Of a stretch of 64,000 nt of DNA, positions 1 through 9,287 are shown piece by piece. Every line of letters begins with the position of its first letter. Position 1 is the first letter of the stretch. The translations under genes and the position numbers were made by a program. The notes below the pieces were generated by a model. It searched no databases. It had not been told where the DNA came from and was given only the letters and a program-made list of their open reading frames with translations. Source of the DNA: Haladaptatus halobius. Its GTDB lineage: Archaea; Halobacteriota; Halobacteria; Halobacteriales; Haladaptataceae. The DNA is taken from positions 744,001-808,000 of the forward strand of contig NZ_CP085335.1 of assembly GCF_020618475.1 (NCBI RefSeq), given 5' to 3'.

Positions 1-254
1 AGGATACGACGGGTGACGTCACGGACGGCGTCGGCGACACGACCACCACCGAGACGACCACTGATACGACCACGGATACCGCGACTTCATATACGACGAC
101 CGAGACGACCACGGACGATGGACTAGGACTGCTCGATACGACGACGTTGAACACGACGACGGAGACGAACACCACGACCGGGGGGACGGACGGAACGACC
201 ACGACCGACGACGGACTGCTGTCGAAACGCTTCGTCGGCGCTAAAATCGCGTAA
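1..254 (+). CDS. C-terminal end of a Thr-rich (probably surface) protein, 5' partial
   Basis: An open frame runs from the left edge to TAA at 252-254. About 70 of its 83 residues form a Thr/Asp/Glu/Gly-rich low-complexity stretch (DTTTTETTTDTTTDT-like). It ends in a short basic tail, LLSKRFVGAKIA. Such Thr-rich segments are typical of the glycosylated stalk of haloarchaeal secreted or cell-wall proteins. The terminus shows no hydrophobic anchor, so surface anchoring is not proven. The N-terminus lies outside the window, so the function cannot be assigned. Confidence 0.6.
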   Translation, partial: DTTGDVTDGVGDTTTTETTTDTTTDTATSYTTTETTTDDGLGLLDTTTLNTTTETNTTTGGTDGTTTTDDGLLSKRFVGAKIA

Positions 255-311
255 CGGCGGTATCGGGCGGAAACGGTTTCCTTTTTGAATCCGCTGGGAT
301 GTTCGTTCTTC

Positions 312-1298
312 CTACCCGTTCTGGGGTTTGAAGATATCGGCGATTCGTCCGACGAACGAGTTCCCCGCGTCGGCGTCCTCCGCGACTTCGTACTCGCGTC
401 GGAGGGAGCCGTTTTGCAGACTCAGGACGGCCATCCCGTCGCCAGAAACGAGTTCTTCGACGTTCCCCCCGACTACCGACCCGGAAGTGGTGACTAGCGT
501 CGCGCGTGCATCCGCGTCCGACGCGACCGATCGGAGCGCCGCGACGTCCCTCTCGTCCGGTCGTTCGTGGACGGCGGCGACCACGTGGTCGTTCAGCAGT
601 TCGTCCCGCGCGTAGACGTGGACGGGAACATCGTCGCCCTCTCGGTCGGTCACGGTGGTGTCTATCTCCGTCTTCAGCTTCCTGTCCTCGAATATCTCGG
701 CCACCGACTGTCGCGCGGTCAGTTGCTCTTCGACCCACTCGGCCCCCCGTTCGCTGAGGTAGTATCGGTAGAGAATCCGCTCGATGGTCTGCAACGGCGG
801 GAAGACGAAGTGACAGTCGCGGCAGCGAAGTCGGTGCTCCGGAGTTTCGAATATCTCCTCGCAGTCCTCGCAGACGTGCGCGGCGTCCGATTCGAGGTGT
901 TGTAACGATTCTAACGCCGTCTTGCACTCGGGACAGACGACGCCGTCCGCCTCAACGAACTGCTCCCGGATTCCCTCGTACCCGCAGTCCGAATGTCGAT
1001 ACCGATCCGTCCGAATCGTCAGCGGGGACTCGCAGGTGGGACACGCCGTCGTGTACTGCATCCCCTTCGTCTCGCACCGCGGACAGATGTACTGCTTTTC
1101 CTGAAACTCGCGGTGGAGGAGTTCCCGTTCGGCGAGCGTCTCCAGTACGTCGAAGGTCTCACCGTCGCGTTCGTCAAGGCGTTCGTCAGCGTCGGGATAC
1201 GTGACCTCTCCCGTCCCCGTATCGAGTGTCGGCCGAATCTCGTCGAGCGAATCGTCCCAAAGGGCGGTCAACAACCGAACCGTACCCGGCGAAGCCAT
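312..1298 (-). CDS. Multi zinc-ribbon protein, probably TackOD1-domain metal-binding protein
   Basis: Predicted protein of 328 aa. The central part carries a ladder of Cys pairs: YICPRCETKG, TACPTCESP, VVCPECKTAL, HVCEDCEEIF and RLRCRDCHFVF. These make several zinc ribbons. The C-terminal third is an acidic alpha/beta domain of the kind haloarchaeal annotators call TackOD1 (a predicted signalling output domain). I recognise this by general resemblance only. A TTG 15 nt upstream (1311-1313) extends the frame. The ATG at 1298 is preferred because a TATA-like run at about 1321-1328 would place the transcript start at that codon, giving a leaderless mRNA. A role in regulation or nucleic-acid binding is inference. 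Confidence 0.72.
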   Translation of the reverse strand: MASPGTVRLLTALWDDSLDEIRPTLDTGTGEVTYPDADERLDERDGETFDVLETLAERELLHREFQEKQYICPRCETKGMQYTTACPTCESPLTIRTDRYRHSDCGYEGIREQFVEADGVVCPECKTALESLQHLESDAAHVCEDCEEIFETPEHRLRCRDCHFVFPPLQTIERILYRYYLSERGAEWVEEQLTARQSVAEIFEDRKLKTEIDTTVTDREGDDVPVHVYARDELLNDHVVAAVHERPDERDVAALRSVASDADARATLVTTSGSVVGGNVEELVSGDGMAVLSLQNGSLRREYEVAEDADAGNSFVGRIADIFKPQNG

Positions 1299-1503
1299 GC
1301 TGTCAACTAACAAGGTTCAACTATTTAACCATCACTCAAATAGTAACCATTAATTTATAATCTTTGTTTAAGGTTCGGCCGGGCGCGCCTCAAAGCGTTC
1401 CGCTCGGGCGTGAAACGAACTACGGTCTCCTGCTCTCGACCGCGGGGAGCACGAGCGTGGCCGGACGTTCGCTCGAATTATCGATATCCGTGATCTCGAC
1501 GAA

Positions 1504-2031
1504 TTACTTCTCCATCACTTGTCCGTAGGCGACGCCCAGCATCCCGCCGTACAGCACCCACACGAGGATACCGAGGTCGACGTTCGGCACCGGTACCGGG
1601 ATGTTCATGACGTACCGCAACCAGACCGGCAACAGCAGCGCGTAGAGGACGAGCGCGAGCGCGAGTCCGTACGCGAGTCCGAGGTTGAACGCGGTCAGCG
1701 TCAGCGCAGACCGCCGGAGGAGCGGCACCAGAAGCTTTCGGAGGTGCTCCTGTTGGCTCGACATAGTGATCACCCAAGTGACGAACGAGTTGACCGTTCG
1801 GGAGAGGAACTCGACGAACACGAGGGCGAATGCGGCGCTCACGACGAGCAACACGATCCACCCAACCGAGTAGCTAGCACCCACGAGGCGTCCGAACTCC
1901 GTCACCGCAACGTTGCTGTTCGTCACTTGTAGCAGAATTCCGACGAGAATCGCCCCGGAGAGCGCCGCCAGCGTCGCCGCGTGCGCTTCCTCCCTGGTGA
2001 TGGCGGTTCGCGTCTGTAGTCGTACGGACAT
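1504..2031 (-). CDS. Four-helix membrane protein of unknown function
   Basis: Predicted protein of 175 aa with about four transmembrane segments, near residues 20-40, 52-75, 108-132 and 148-170. The short loops are charged, and a cytoplasmic-looking stretch with SSQQEHLRKLL lies in the middle. I recognise no catalytic motif or named family. The ATG at 2029-2031 is the only good start. It is followed upstream by an inverted repeat GGTTGT-N9-ACAACC (2032-2052) that could be an operator. The gene stands alone between a zinc-ribbon gene and a pseudogene. Confidence 0.7.
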   Translation of the reverse strand: MSVRLQTRTAITREEAHAATLAALSGAILVGILLQVTNSNVAVTEFGRLVGASYSVGWIVLLVVSAAFALVFVEFLSRTVNSFVTWVITMSSQQEHLRKLLVPLLRRSALTLTAFNLGLAYGLALALVLYALLLPVWLRYVMNIPVPVPNVDLGILVWVLYGGMLGVAYGQVMEK

Positions 2032-2253
2032 GGTTGTTACATGTTCACAACCCTCGATGAAGCTACTGCGCCGTTTACACGGCTATTTTTATCCGGTTCG
2101 ATTTTCGAGACGGCGAGGCGGGGACGAGAGATTTCGAATCCTGCACGGGCTTCGAAAACTCGTCCTACCACCAGTTGATAAAATGTGAACATCTGTCTTC
2201 TCTATTCGATTACTTTAAAAATGTTGGTGTCCTTGCCAAATTAGTAACGTCGT

Positions 2254-3540
2254 GTGCTTGTCGATACCGTATCGATGGAGAGACGAAAACGAGTCCGTTC
2301 CGCGTTCCTGCTCGTCGCGCTCGTTCTGTTCGCGTCCCTCGGTGTCAGTTACGTCACCGCCACCCAGCACGCGTCGGCGGATCAGTCGGGCCAGACGGAG
2401 CGGTTCACCTCGCGCACCGGTCAGAAGCAGGTCGCTCCGGCGAGTTCGAACACGACCGTCATCACGTCCGTCGCGTTTTAAGGATACACGCAGTCGGCGG
2501 AGATGATGGCGATATCGCCTGCCGGTACGGTCGTCTACTACAACGACACGTACGATTCCTACTGGGACGTCGAACCCACCTCGTCGGGGTCGAAGACGGT
2601 GCTCTACTCCGCGGCCGAGAAAGTGACGAACGAGAGCCTTTGTTCGGATACGCAGTGTCTCCGAAACGTCGTCGAGCAGGTCAACCTCTCGACCGGGAAC
2701 GTCACCCGGCTCTACTCGCGGGTCGAACCCAACTACCACAACTCGGAGTGGCACAACGTCGACCGCATCAACGAGACGCATTTTCTCGTCGCCGACATTG
2801 CTCCAGAACCGCGTGTTCGTTGTCAACGCGTCGAGCGGCGTCATCACGTGAGAGTGGGAGGCGCAGAGTCACTTTCCGCTCGCGGCGGGTGGCCCCTACC
2901 CCCACGACTGGTCGCACATCAACGACTTCGAACTGCTGGACGACGGCCGAATCATGATGAGTCCTCGGAACATGGATCAGGTCATCTTCGTCGACCGAAA
3001 GACGGGACGCGTGCGGTCGAACTGGACGCTCGGCACGGACGACGACCACGCGACCCTCTACGAACAGCACAACCCCGACTACATCCCCACCTTCAGTCGC
3101 CCCGCGACGCAAACCGCCTGCCGAACGACCACACCCACGTCACCGATACGCACGGCGACCGTGTTCTCGAAGTGAACCGGCAGGGCGACGTCGTCTGGAG
3201 CGTCGCCGTCATGCTTCCATACGAGGCGGAACGGCTGGAAACCGGGGACGGTTCGACCAACGGTTTAAGTGCGACCGCGGCGGGACTCGCCTCTCGCGGG
3301 GGCGGAACCGCGGAGGAATCCGGCGGGCGGGCCGGCGTGCTTTCGCGGGTCGCCGATAGCTTGCCGCCGAAACTGGTCAACGGCATCCTCTTCGTGATAC
3401 CGCGTTGGATGGGGCTGTTCGAAATCGCGGGGTCGCTCCTCCTCGTCGCCGTGCTGCCCTCTGGGGGCGCTCGAACTCTACTGGTCGCCTCTCTCGGTTC
3501 GGATTCGGTACGGCAAGGGTAACGCCGACGAGACTTCGTT
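2254..3540 (+). pseudogene. Arylsulfotransferase (ASST)-like membrane protein, degraded
   Basis: Joined across frames, the translation resembles haloarchaeal ASST-like beta-propeller proteins with an N-terminal membrane helix (residues 15-35 from the GTG at 2254) and a C-terminal one. Recognisable blocks are MMAISPAGTVVYYNDTYDSY, VFVVNASSGVITWEWEA (with W as a stop), NMDQVIFVDRKTGRV, EQHNPDYIP, HGDRVLEVNRQGDVVWSV and LPPKLVNGILF. Lesions: in-frame TAA at 2479-2481, frameshift near 2800, TGA at 2849-2851, a frameshift with apparent loss of about 40 residues near 3105, and a frameshift near 3460. The 3' end is approximate and abuts the convergent acyl-CoA synthetase gene. Five or more lesions make sequencing error an unlikely full explanation. 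Confidence 0.8.
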
Positions 3541-3557
3541 CTCGGCTCGTCGGTGCC

Positions 3558-5258
3558 CTACTCGACTGTGGCTTCGTCGCCGTCGTGTCGCTCTCTCAGT
3601 TGCTTCTTGTCGGTCTTGCCGATCGCCGTCAGCGGTATCTCCTCGACGAACTCGACCGATTCGGGTCGCGCGTGACGCGGCACCTCGTCCGCGAGGTACT
3701 CCCGGATGTCGTCGGCCGTGAGGTCGCCGTCGTAGGTGGGGTCGGGTTCGACGTACACCTTGACGAGTTCGCTCCCCGGTCGGTCGGGGTCGGGGACGCC
3801 AACGGTCGCCGGTCGTCGCACGCCCTCGTGGCCGAACAGTATCTCGTCCACCTCCTCGGAGTACACTTTCAACCCGGAGACGTTTATCATGTCCTTGACG
3901 CGGTCGACAACGTAGAATCGACCCTGCTCGTCGACCCTGACGACGTCCCCGGTGGGGACGAACCCGTCGTCGTCGAACGGCGAGGTCTCGGCGTCGAGGT
4001 AGCCGAGCATGCGCTGGGGGCCGTTCAGATACATCTCCCCTTCCAGTCCGTCCTCGATGGCGCGCGCCATCGGTATTTCCTCGCCGGAGTCGATATCGAC
4101 CAACTTGACCTCGGTGTCGGGCACCGGAACGCCGATGGTCGGCTGGTCGAGACCGTCGTCGTCGGGGGCGTTTCCGAGCATCATCTCGTACACGCCGCGG
4201 ATGTCGAAGTGCGTGATGGGGGACATCTCCGAGAGACCGTACCCCTGCGAGACGCCGGTGCTGCTGCGCTCGAACGACTCCTTCGTCTCGCTCGCCAGCG
4301 GCGCCGACCCGGAGATGCCGACGACGCTCGTATCGAGTTCCTCGTCGACGATGTCCATGAACTGCGTCGGCACGCCGAACAGCAACACCGGACCCTGTTC
4401 GTCGATGAGGTCGACCATCGATTTCGTGTCCCGTGGGTCGGGAGCGAGCAGGACGGTGACCGGCAGATCGAGCAAGGAGTGGGTCACCGAGTAGCCGTAG
4501 GCGTGGTAGATGGGAAGCGCGAGGAGCGCGGATTCGCTCCCACGGAGCATCGCCGCCAGTTGCGACATGCTCGCCACCCCTTGTCTGGCGTTGGCGAGGA
4601 CGTTGCGATGTGAGAGCAGACATCCTTTCGGTCGCCCGGTTGTCCCGCCCGTGAACAGGATGGTGTGTACGTCCGACTCGACGTCGAACTCCACGTCCGG
4701 CGGGTTCGGTTGGGTGTCCTCGATGACGTTCACGAGCCACTCGGCGTTCGGGGCTACGTCGTGGGTCGGCGGGTCGGTCGAGTAGTCGTCTATCTCCGTG
4801 ATCAGGAGGTGTTCGATGTCGAGTTCGTCGTACAGGTCGTAGAGGAGTTCGCTGTTCTCGGCGTTTCCGACGAGCACCTGCGGGTTCCCCTGTTCGAGTC
4901 GGTACTTCAGATCGGATTCGGCGTCGAGGAAGTCGTTCGAGATGTGGACGCCGCCCGCCCGCGTGATGGCGTGCTCCGTGACGATGAACTGGATGGACGT
5001 CGGCAGCACCGTCGCGACGCGAGTCCCCTTCTCGACGCCGCGTTCCCGAAGCGCAGTCGCGAGGCGTTCGACGTGGTCGTGCAGTTCGGGATACGTGACG
5101 GTGCGCCCGCGCTGGACGACCCCGGCGTCCGGATAGTCGGTCGCGGCCTCTTCTATGATCTCGTGCACCGGCGTATCCGGATACGGGCGAAGCGACTCCG
5201 GAATGCCGAACTCGCGATACTCCCGAAACCACGGTTTTCCCATCTCCGACTGTGTCAT
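3558..5258 (-). CDS. Acyl-CoA synthetase (AMP-forming, ANL superfamily)
   Basis: Predicted protein of 566 aa, full length for fatty-acyl-CoA ligases. It activates a carboxylic acid to acyl-AMP and then acyl-CoA in the cytoplasm. Visible motifs are the AMP-binding loop ILFTGGTTGRPKG (about 199-211), the YGLSE motif followed by the adenine site, the hinge GDVVRVDEQGRFYVVDR, and the C-terminal lysine region IPLTAIGKTDKKQLRE (about 540-555). Chain-length preference cannot be read from sequence. The acyl-CoA dehydrogenase and SCP2 genes at 11.7-14 kb suggest lipid catabolism, but they are not in one operon with it. The ATG at 5258 fits the family N-terminus. Confidence 0.93.
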   Translation of the reverse strand: MTQSEMGKPWFREYREFGIPESLRPYPDTPVHEIIEEAATDYPDAGVVQRGRTVTYPELHDHVERLATALRERGVEKGTRVATVLPTSIQFIVTEHAITRAGGVHISNDFLDAESDLKYRLEQGNPQVLVGNAENSELLYDLYDELDIEHLLITEIDDYSTDPPTHDVAPNAEWLVNVIEDTQPNPPDVEFDVESDVHTILFTGGTTGRPKGCLLSHRNVLANARQGVASMSQLAAMLRGSESALLALPIYHAYGYSVTHSLLDLPVTVLLAPDPRDTKSMVDLIDEQGPVLLFGVPTQFMDIVDEELDTSVVGISGSAPLASETKESFERSSTGVSQGYGLSEMSPITHFDIRGVYEMMLGNAPDDDGLDQPTIGVPVPDTEVKLVDIDSGEEIPMARAIEDGLEGEMYLNGPQRMLGYLDAETSPFDDDGFVPTGDVVRVDEQGRFYVVDRVKDMINVSGLKVYSEEVDEILFGHEGVRRPATVGVPDPDRPGSELVKVYVEPDPTYDGDLTADDIREYLADEVPRHARPESVEFVEEIPLTAIGKTDKKQLRERHDGDEATVE

Positions 5259-5703
5259 GCGTTAGATTCTCTCAAGCTTCACCTAAGTCGATACGCCCCG
5301 CATGGGGAGCCATTGAAGGCGGCGACCGTCGCGTTTCGGAACGGACGCGACTCGCCGATACGGGTGAATCGACTCGACATCCGGCGCACCACCCCGTCGC
5401 TGTCGTCGAATAGGCGGAATAGCTAACCCTGTTCACGAGGTACTGTTGCACGCTACGAGCGTCACGGGGTATCACTCCGTGACGGAGTCACGACTCGACT
5501 TGGGGGTGTGTCAGTCATGAGTAAACGGGAGGAGAGAATGTCGAGAACTGAATCGCCGAGACGACCGTTCGCCGAACGCGGCGATTCAGTTCGCTCGCTC
5601 GCCGACTTCGAGCCGGCAAGGGAAAGCGGTGCGTGTCACCGCTCGATGCCGGTCGGGACTCGAACGACGTTCCGACCCTGTTCGAGGGGAGGGTGGTCGA
5701 ACG
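5259..5703. other. Gene-poor interval with alternating GTCACGG/CCGTGAC arms
   Basis: I see no convincing gene here. The AT-rich start (5259-5290) should hold the promoter of the leftward acyl-CoA synthetase. At 5461-5492 three related arms follow each other: GTCACGG (5461-5467), CCGTGAC (5477-5483) and GTCACG (5487-5492). Two mutually exclusive hairpins could form. A short frame from ATG 5517 to 5711 reaches into the next gene but has no recognisable content. Confidence 0.4.
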
Positions 5704-7225
5704 GTGAGTAGATCCGAACTGTCGGAACTCACCGAGCCGGTGAGCGAGCGCGACCACGTCAGGGGCCCGGATGACGCCGCCGTGACGCTCGTCCAGTACG
5801 GGAACTTCGAGTGTCCCTCTTGCGGCGACATGTTTCCCGTCCTGAAGCGGATTCGAGACCGCCTCGGCAATCAACTTCGGTTCGCCTTCCGTCACTTCCC
5901 GCTGGCGCAGAGTCACCCCCACGCACAGCAGGCGGCCGAGGCCGCCGAGGCCGCTGCGGCGCAGGGGGCGTTCTGGCGGATGCAAGACCTGCTCTACGAG
6001 AACCAGCGCGCGCTCACCCGCGACGACCTCGTGGACTACGCCGCGGAGCTGGGACTCGATACGGAGCAGCTCGAGCGCGAATTGGCGGAGGGCGTCCACG
6101 AAGAGCGCGTTCACGAAGATTTTTTCGAGCGGCATGCGAAGCGGCGTCAACGGAACCCCCACGTTCTTCATCAACGGCGAGCGCTACGACGGCTTGCTGG
6201 AGTTCGAACCACTGTTGTTGGCGCTAGCGGACGCGGGCGGTATCGCCGAGATGCAGGTGTCGGTTCGCCGCGACAACGTCGAACTCCGGGACACCATCGA
6301 CCGCTCGGAGCGGGGCGCGCCGGCGGCGGGGCAGGCGCTCCACGACCTGTTCTCTGCCGACGAGATATTCCAGCGAATCACCGCGACCGCCGACGAGGAG
6401 GTCAACCAGAGCGCCCGACTCCTGTTTTTCAACGGTCTCGCCGCGGGGTTGGTCATCACGCTGTCTTTTTTCGCGCGGTCGGTCATCGCCGCAGCAGTTC
6501 CGCAAGACCCCACGAACCTCCTCGCCAGTTTGGCGTACCCTATCGGGTTTGTCTTCATCGTCCTGGGTCGCTCGCAGCTCTACACCGAGAACACGCTGAC
6601 CCCCGTCACGCTCGTGCTGACTCGAATCGTCAGCGTTCCGATCCTCCTTCGCGTCTGGGGAATCGTACTGTTCGCGAACGTCCTCGGGGCGGCCATCGGC
6701 GCGTACCTGTTGGCGACGACCGGCGTCTTCGACCCCGGCGTCGGGGACGTCGCCGGAGAGTTCGGCGAGCACGCGCTCTCGGTGGGATGGTCGGCGCTCT
6801 TCTAGAAGGGCGTGTTCGCGGGGTGGCTGGTCGCCGGAATGGTCTGGCTCACGCACGCCGCGCGGGATACGATTACGCGATTCTTCCTGGTCTACGTCAT
6901 CATGTTCCTCATCCCCGCCGGGGGACTCTTCCACTGCATCATCGGTGCGTGCGAGGTGTTCTACCTCGTCTTCCGGGGAAGCGTGGAGTTCACGGGCGCG
7001 TTCTTTCAGTTCTTCGTCCCCGTGTTGCTCGGGAACACGGTCGGCGGCGTCGTGCTGGTGGCGCTGTTGGTGTACGGGATGACGGCCGACCGTCGGTTCC
7101 CGAACCGGAACTACCGTCAGCTAGAACTCTCGTGGTTCGAATGGTTGTTCGGTCGGCACACCGGCCAGCCGCGAACCGTCTCGTCGAGGGACGCGTCCGC
7201 CGACTCCGAGGAGTCGACGCCGTGA
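5704..7225 (+). pseudogene. DsbA-like thioredoxin fused to formate/nitrite transporter, interrupted twice
   Basis: From the GTG at 5704 the frame gives a DsbA-type domain: a leader with ERDHVRGPDDAAVTLV, the active site FECPSCGDMF (CxxC), and a helical insert. At 6120-6125 a run of six T breaks the frame. With five T the protein continues as SSGMRSGVNGTPTFFINGE (cis-Pro loop). A formate/nitrite-transporter domain of about six helices then follows, with FNGLAAGLVITLSFF, LGRSQLYTENTLTPV and GGLFHCIIGACEV. An in-frame TAG at 6803-6805 splits the transporter, and the frame resumes to TGA at 7223-7225. The N-terminal part, the middle (6134-6805) and the tail (from 6806) are each clearly coding. 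Either the gene has decayed or the two lesions are sequence errors. Confidence 0.82.
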
Positions 7226-7246
7226 GTACGGACGCGCCTCTCGTCC

Positions 7247-7585
7247 CTACGGACGCAGGTACGCGTAGCCTTCGTTCTCCAACCGCGTGACTTCGACGGC
7301 ACCTTCCGGAACCGTTTCGATACCGTCGACGAGGTCGGACTCGTCGAGGTTCATCATATCGAGCGTGTTGCTGCACGCTTTGAACGCGACACCCTCGTCC
7401 AACAGCGACCGCACCTGCTCCTCGCTGTCTCCCCCGGCGGTGACCGACTCGATACCCTTCGACTGGGCGACGACCGCGACGTCGTCGATGGTGCCGCTCT
7501 CGTCGTTCAAGAGATTTTTCACGATGGCGAGCGCGGTCTGCCGTTCGTCCTCGTCTCCCGACACGAGGTGGACTACCGATTGCAT
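7247..7585 (-). CDS. DsrE/DsrF-like family protein
   Basis: Predicted protein of 112 aa, the usual length for single-domain DsrE/YchN-like proteins, which form small alpha/beta oligomers in sulfur relay or redox roles. The pattern fits: an N-terminal strand VVHLVSG, a helix LAIVKNLLND, the central strand VAVVAQSKGI, and one conserved Cys in VAFKACSNTLDMM where sulfur-relay members carry theirs. It converges on the disrupted DsbA-FNT gene, 21 nt from its end, so both neighbours have thiol chemistry. Any shared pathway is inference. Confidence 0.82.
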   Translation of the reverse strand: MQSVVHLVSGDEDERQTALAIVKNLLNDESGTIDDVAVVAQSKGIESVTAGGDSEEQVRSLLDEGVAFKACSNTLDMMNLDESDLVDGIETVPEGAVEVTRLENEGYAYLRP

Positions 7586-7712
7586 AGCTTGAGAACGGTC
7601 GCTCGAAATGTACTAAAAACTGCTGGCTACGCCTACGAGGCCGCCATCGTCGGCTGACCGATTCGGAACGCGGTCGGGAGCGGGCCAACCTAAGGAGGAA
7701 GTCCCCCGGCTC

Positions 7713-7721
7713 GATATAAAG
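7713..7721 (+). promoter_or_regulatory. TATA box of the SDR gene
   Basis: GATATAAAG lies about 60 bp before the ATG at 7778. It predicts transcription starting near 7744 with a leader of about 34 nt. The leader holds no clear Shine-Dalgarno sequence. Confidence 0.5.
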
Positions 7722-7777
7722 CGCCGCGCATCCGGCGAACAAGCGACTTCCGCCCGCTTTCCGACGATACGAACGAG

Positions 7778-8554
7778 ATGGATTTCGGACTCGATGGCCG
7801 AACCGCGCTGGTCACGGGCGGCGGCGGACGAATCGGAAGCGTCGACTGTGAAACGCTCGCGGCGGAAGAGGCGGAGATCATCGTCCTCGACGTGGACGTG
7901 GAAGCGGCACAGACGGTCGTCGACGACATCGAAGACGACGGCGGCGTGGCGGCCGCGGTCGAGTGCGACCTCACGGACAGGGCCGAGGTGTCGGCGACCG
8001 TCGAGGAGATACGCGACGAGTTCGACGGAATCGACGTGCTCGTCAACAACGCCGGAATGGTCGACGCCCAGTCGAAACTCGAAGACTACGACGACGACAT
8101 CTGGGACCGCGACATGGATATCAACCTCACCGGGACGTACAACGTGACCCAAGAGGTGTTTCCGGCGATGTGCGACCGCGAGTGGGGTCGAATCGTCACC
8201 ATGAGTTCGATAGCCGGTTGGCAGGGCGGGTACGGGCAAGCGTCGTACGCCGCGACGAAGGCGGCCCTCATCGGGTTCGGGAAGACGCTCGCGCTCGAAG
8301 GTGCCCAACACGGCGTGACCTCGAACGTCGTCGCGCCGAGCATCGTCGTCGGTGCGCTCGCAGATCTCCCGCTGGAACAGTTGAAGGAAGTCAACGAGTA
8401 CTACGGTCGCATCGCCGAGGCGACGCCGATGCGCCAACTCGGTCGGGAAGAGGACGTCGCGAATCTCGTCGCCTACCTCGCCAGCGAGCAGGCGAGTTAC
8501 ATCACCGGGCAGGTGGTCGGCGTCACCGGCGGCGTCGACCTCTTCTCGTTCTGA
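7778..8554 (+). CDS. SDR-family oxidoreductase
   Basis: Predicted protein of 258 aa, classical short-chain dehydrogenase size. The cofactor loop is VTGGGGRIG (residues 12-20), where the usual second Gly is Arg18. VLVNNAG spans about 88-93. The catalytic set Ser143 (TMSS), Tyr157 and Lys161 (SYAATKAAL) is intact. An acidic residue after the second strand (VLDVD) favours NAD over NADP. The C-terminus ASYITGQVVGVTGGVDL is typical of 3-oxoacyl-ACP reductase or 3-hydroxyacyl-CoA dehydrogenase-like members. The substrate cannot be told. It is monocistronic with its own TATA box. Confidence 0.9.
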   Translation: MDFGLDGRTALVTGGGGRIGSVDCETLAAEEAEIIVLDVDVEAAQTVVDDIEDDGGVAAAVECDLTDRAEVSATVEEIRDEFDGIDVLVNNAGMVDAQSKLEDYDDDIWDRDMDINLTGTYNVTQEVFPAMCDREWGRIVTMSSIAGWQGGYGQASYAATKAALIGFGKTLALEGAQHGVTSNVVAPSIVVGALADLPLEQLKEVNEYYGRIAEATPMRQLGREEDVANLVAYLASEQASYITGQVVGVTGGVDLFSF

Positions 8555-8603
8555 AGCCGCGCCGAGACGAGCCGCCGGATTTGTCTGGTCATAATCGAAA
8601 AAA

Positions 8604-8613
8604 CATTTAAGAT
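8604..8613 (+). promoter_or_regulatory. TATA box for leaderless HTH_10 gene
   Basis: CATTTAAGAT is centred about 26 bp before the ATG at 8634. This is the spacing of a leaderless archaeal transcript and supports that start codon. Confidence 0.6.
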
Positions 8614-8633
8614 TATTCTTCTCATCTATTGAT

Positions 8634-9287
8634 ATGCGGTACGTCAAGTTCGTTCTCATCCCCGACGACGGTGGGCTTCACCCGATCGACAAAGCGTTCG
8701 CGTCGGAACCGTCGCTCAACCGGCAGTTCATCCACGAGATATCGCTACTCAACGACAGGACGGCGATCACGATCTATCAGCTATCCGGTGACGCCGACGT
8801 GGTCGAGGATATCCTCGCCGACCACGACGAGGTGGTGATGTCGCACGTCTCACAGCCGCGGGACAGCGTCCACGTCTACGTCCAGTTCGAGCCGAACGAC
8901 GTCATCGAGACCTTGCTGGAGATTCCGCGCGAGTACGAACTCATCGTCGACACGCCGCTGGAGTTCACCGACCGCGGCGGACTCCGACTCACGGTCGTCG
9001 GCGAAGAGAAGAAGGTTCGACGGGCCATCCCCGAACTTCCCACATCGCTCCGCCCGAAGTTGGAACAGACCGGGGATTACAAACCGCAGAACGAACGGCT
9101 CTTTTCCGTGCTCACCGAGCGCCAGCAGGAGATACTAAGGACGGCGGTGGAACTGGGCTACTACTCGGTTCCGCGTCGCGTGACTCACGAGGATCTGGCC
9201 AGCGAACTCGACTGCTCTCCGAGCAACGTGGGCGAACTCCTCCGCAAGGTCGAGTCGACCATCCTCACCGAGGTAACGCCCCGCTGA
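8634..9287 (+). CDS. HTH_10 (bacterio-opsin activator type) regulator
   Basis: Predicted protein of 217 aa. The first 150 residues form the alpha/beta sensor-like domain common in this haloarchaeal family (starting MRYVKFVLIPDD). The C-terminus carries the HTH_10 signature: LTERQQEILRTAVELGYY, RRVTHEDLASELDCSPSNVG, and a dimer helix ELLRKVESTIL. The family acts as DNA-binding transcription regulators. Targets here are unknown. The leaderless promoter fixes the start. A broken paralogue of similar design lies at 30775-31461. Confidence 0.88.
   Translation: MRYVKFVLIPDDGGLHPIDKAFASEPSLNRQFIHEISLLNDRTAITIYQLSGDADVVEDILADHDEVVMSHVSQPRDSVHVYVQFEPNDVIETLLEIPREYELIVDTPLEFTDRGGLRLTVVGEEKKVRRAIPELPTSLRPKLEQTGDYKPQNERLFSVLTERQQEILRTAVELGYYSVPRRVTHEDLASELDCSPSNVGELLRKVESTILTEVTPR

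Noticed and set aside
2041-2192. ATGTTCAC (2041) and GTGAACAT (2185) as ends of a small mobile element
   Set aside because: Eight-base match only, with no flanking duplication or internal gene. Could be chance.
3405-4613. Long frame antisense to the acyl-CoA synthetase gene
   Set aside because: It is the mirror of a GC-rich coding gene. The synthetase has intact family motifs on the other strand.
5517-5711. Short frame before the DsbA-FNT gene
   Set aside because: It overlaps the GTG start of the DsbA domain and has no recognisable content. More likely leader DNA.
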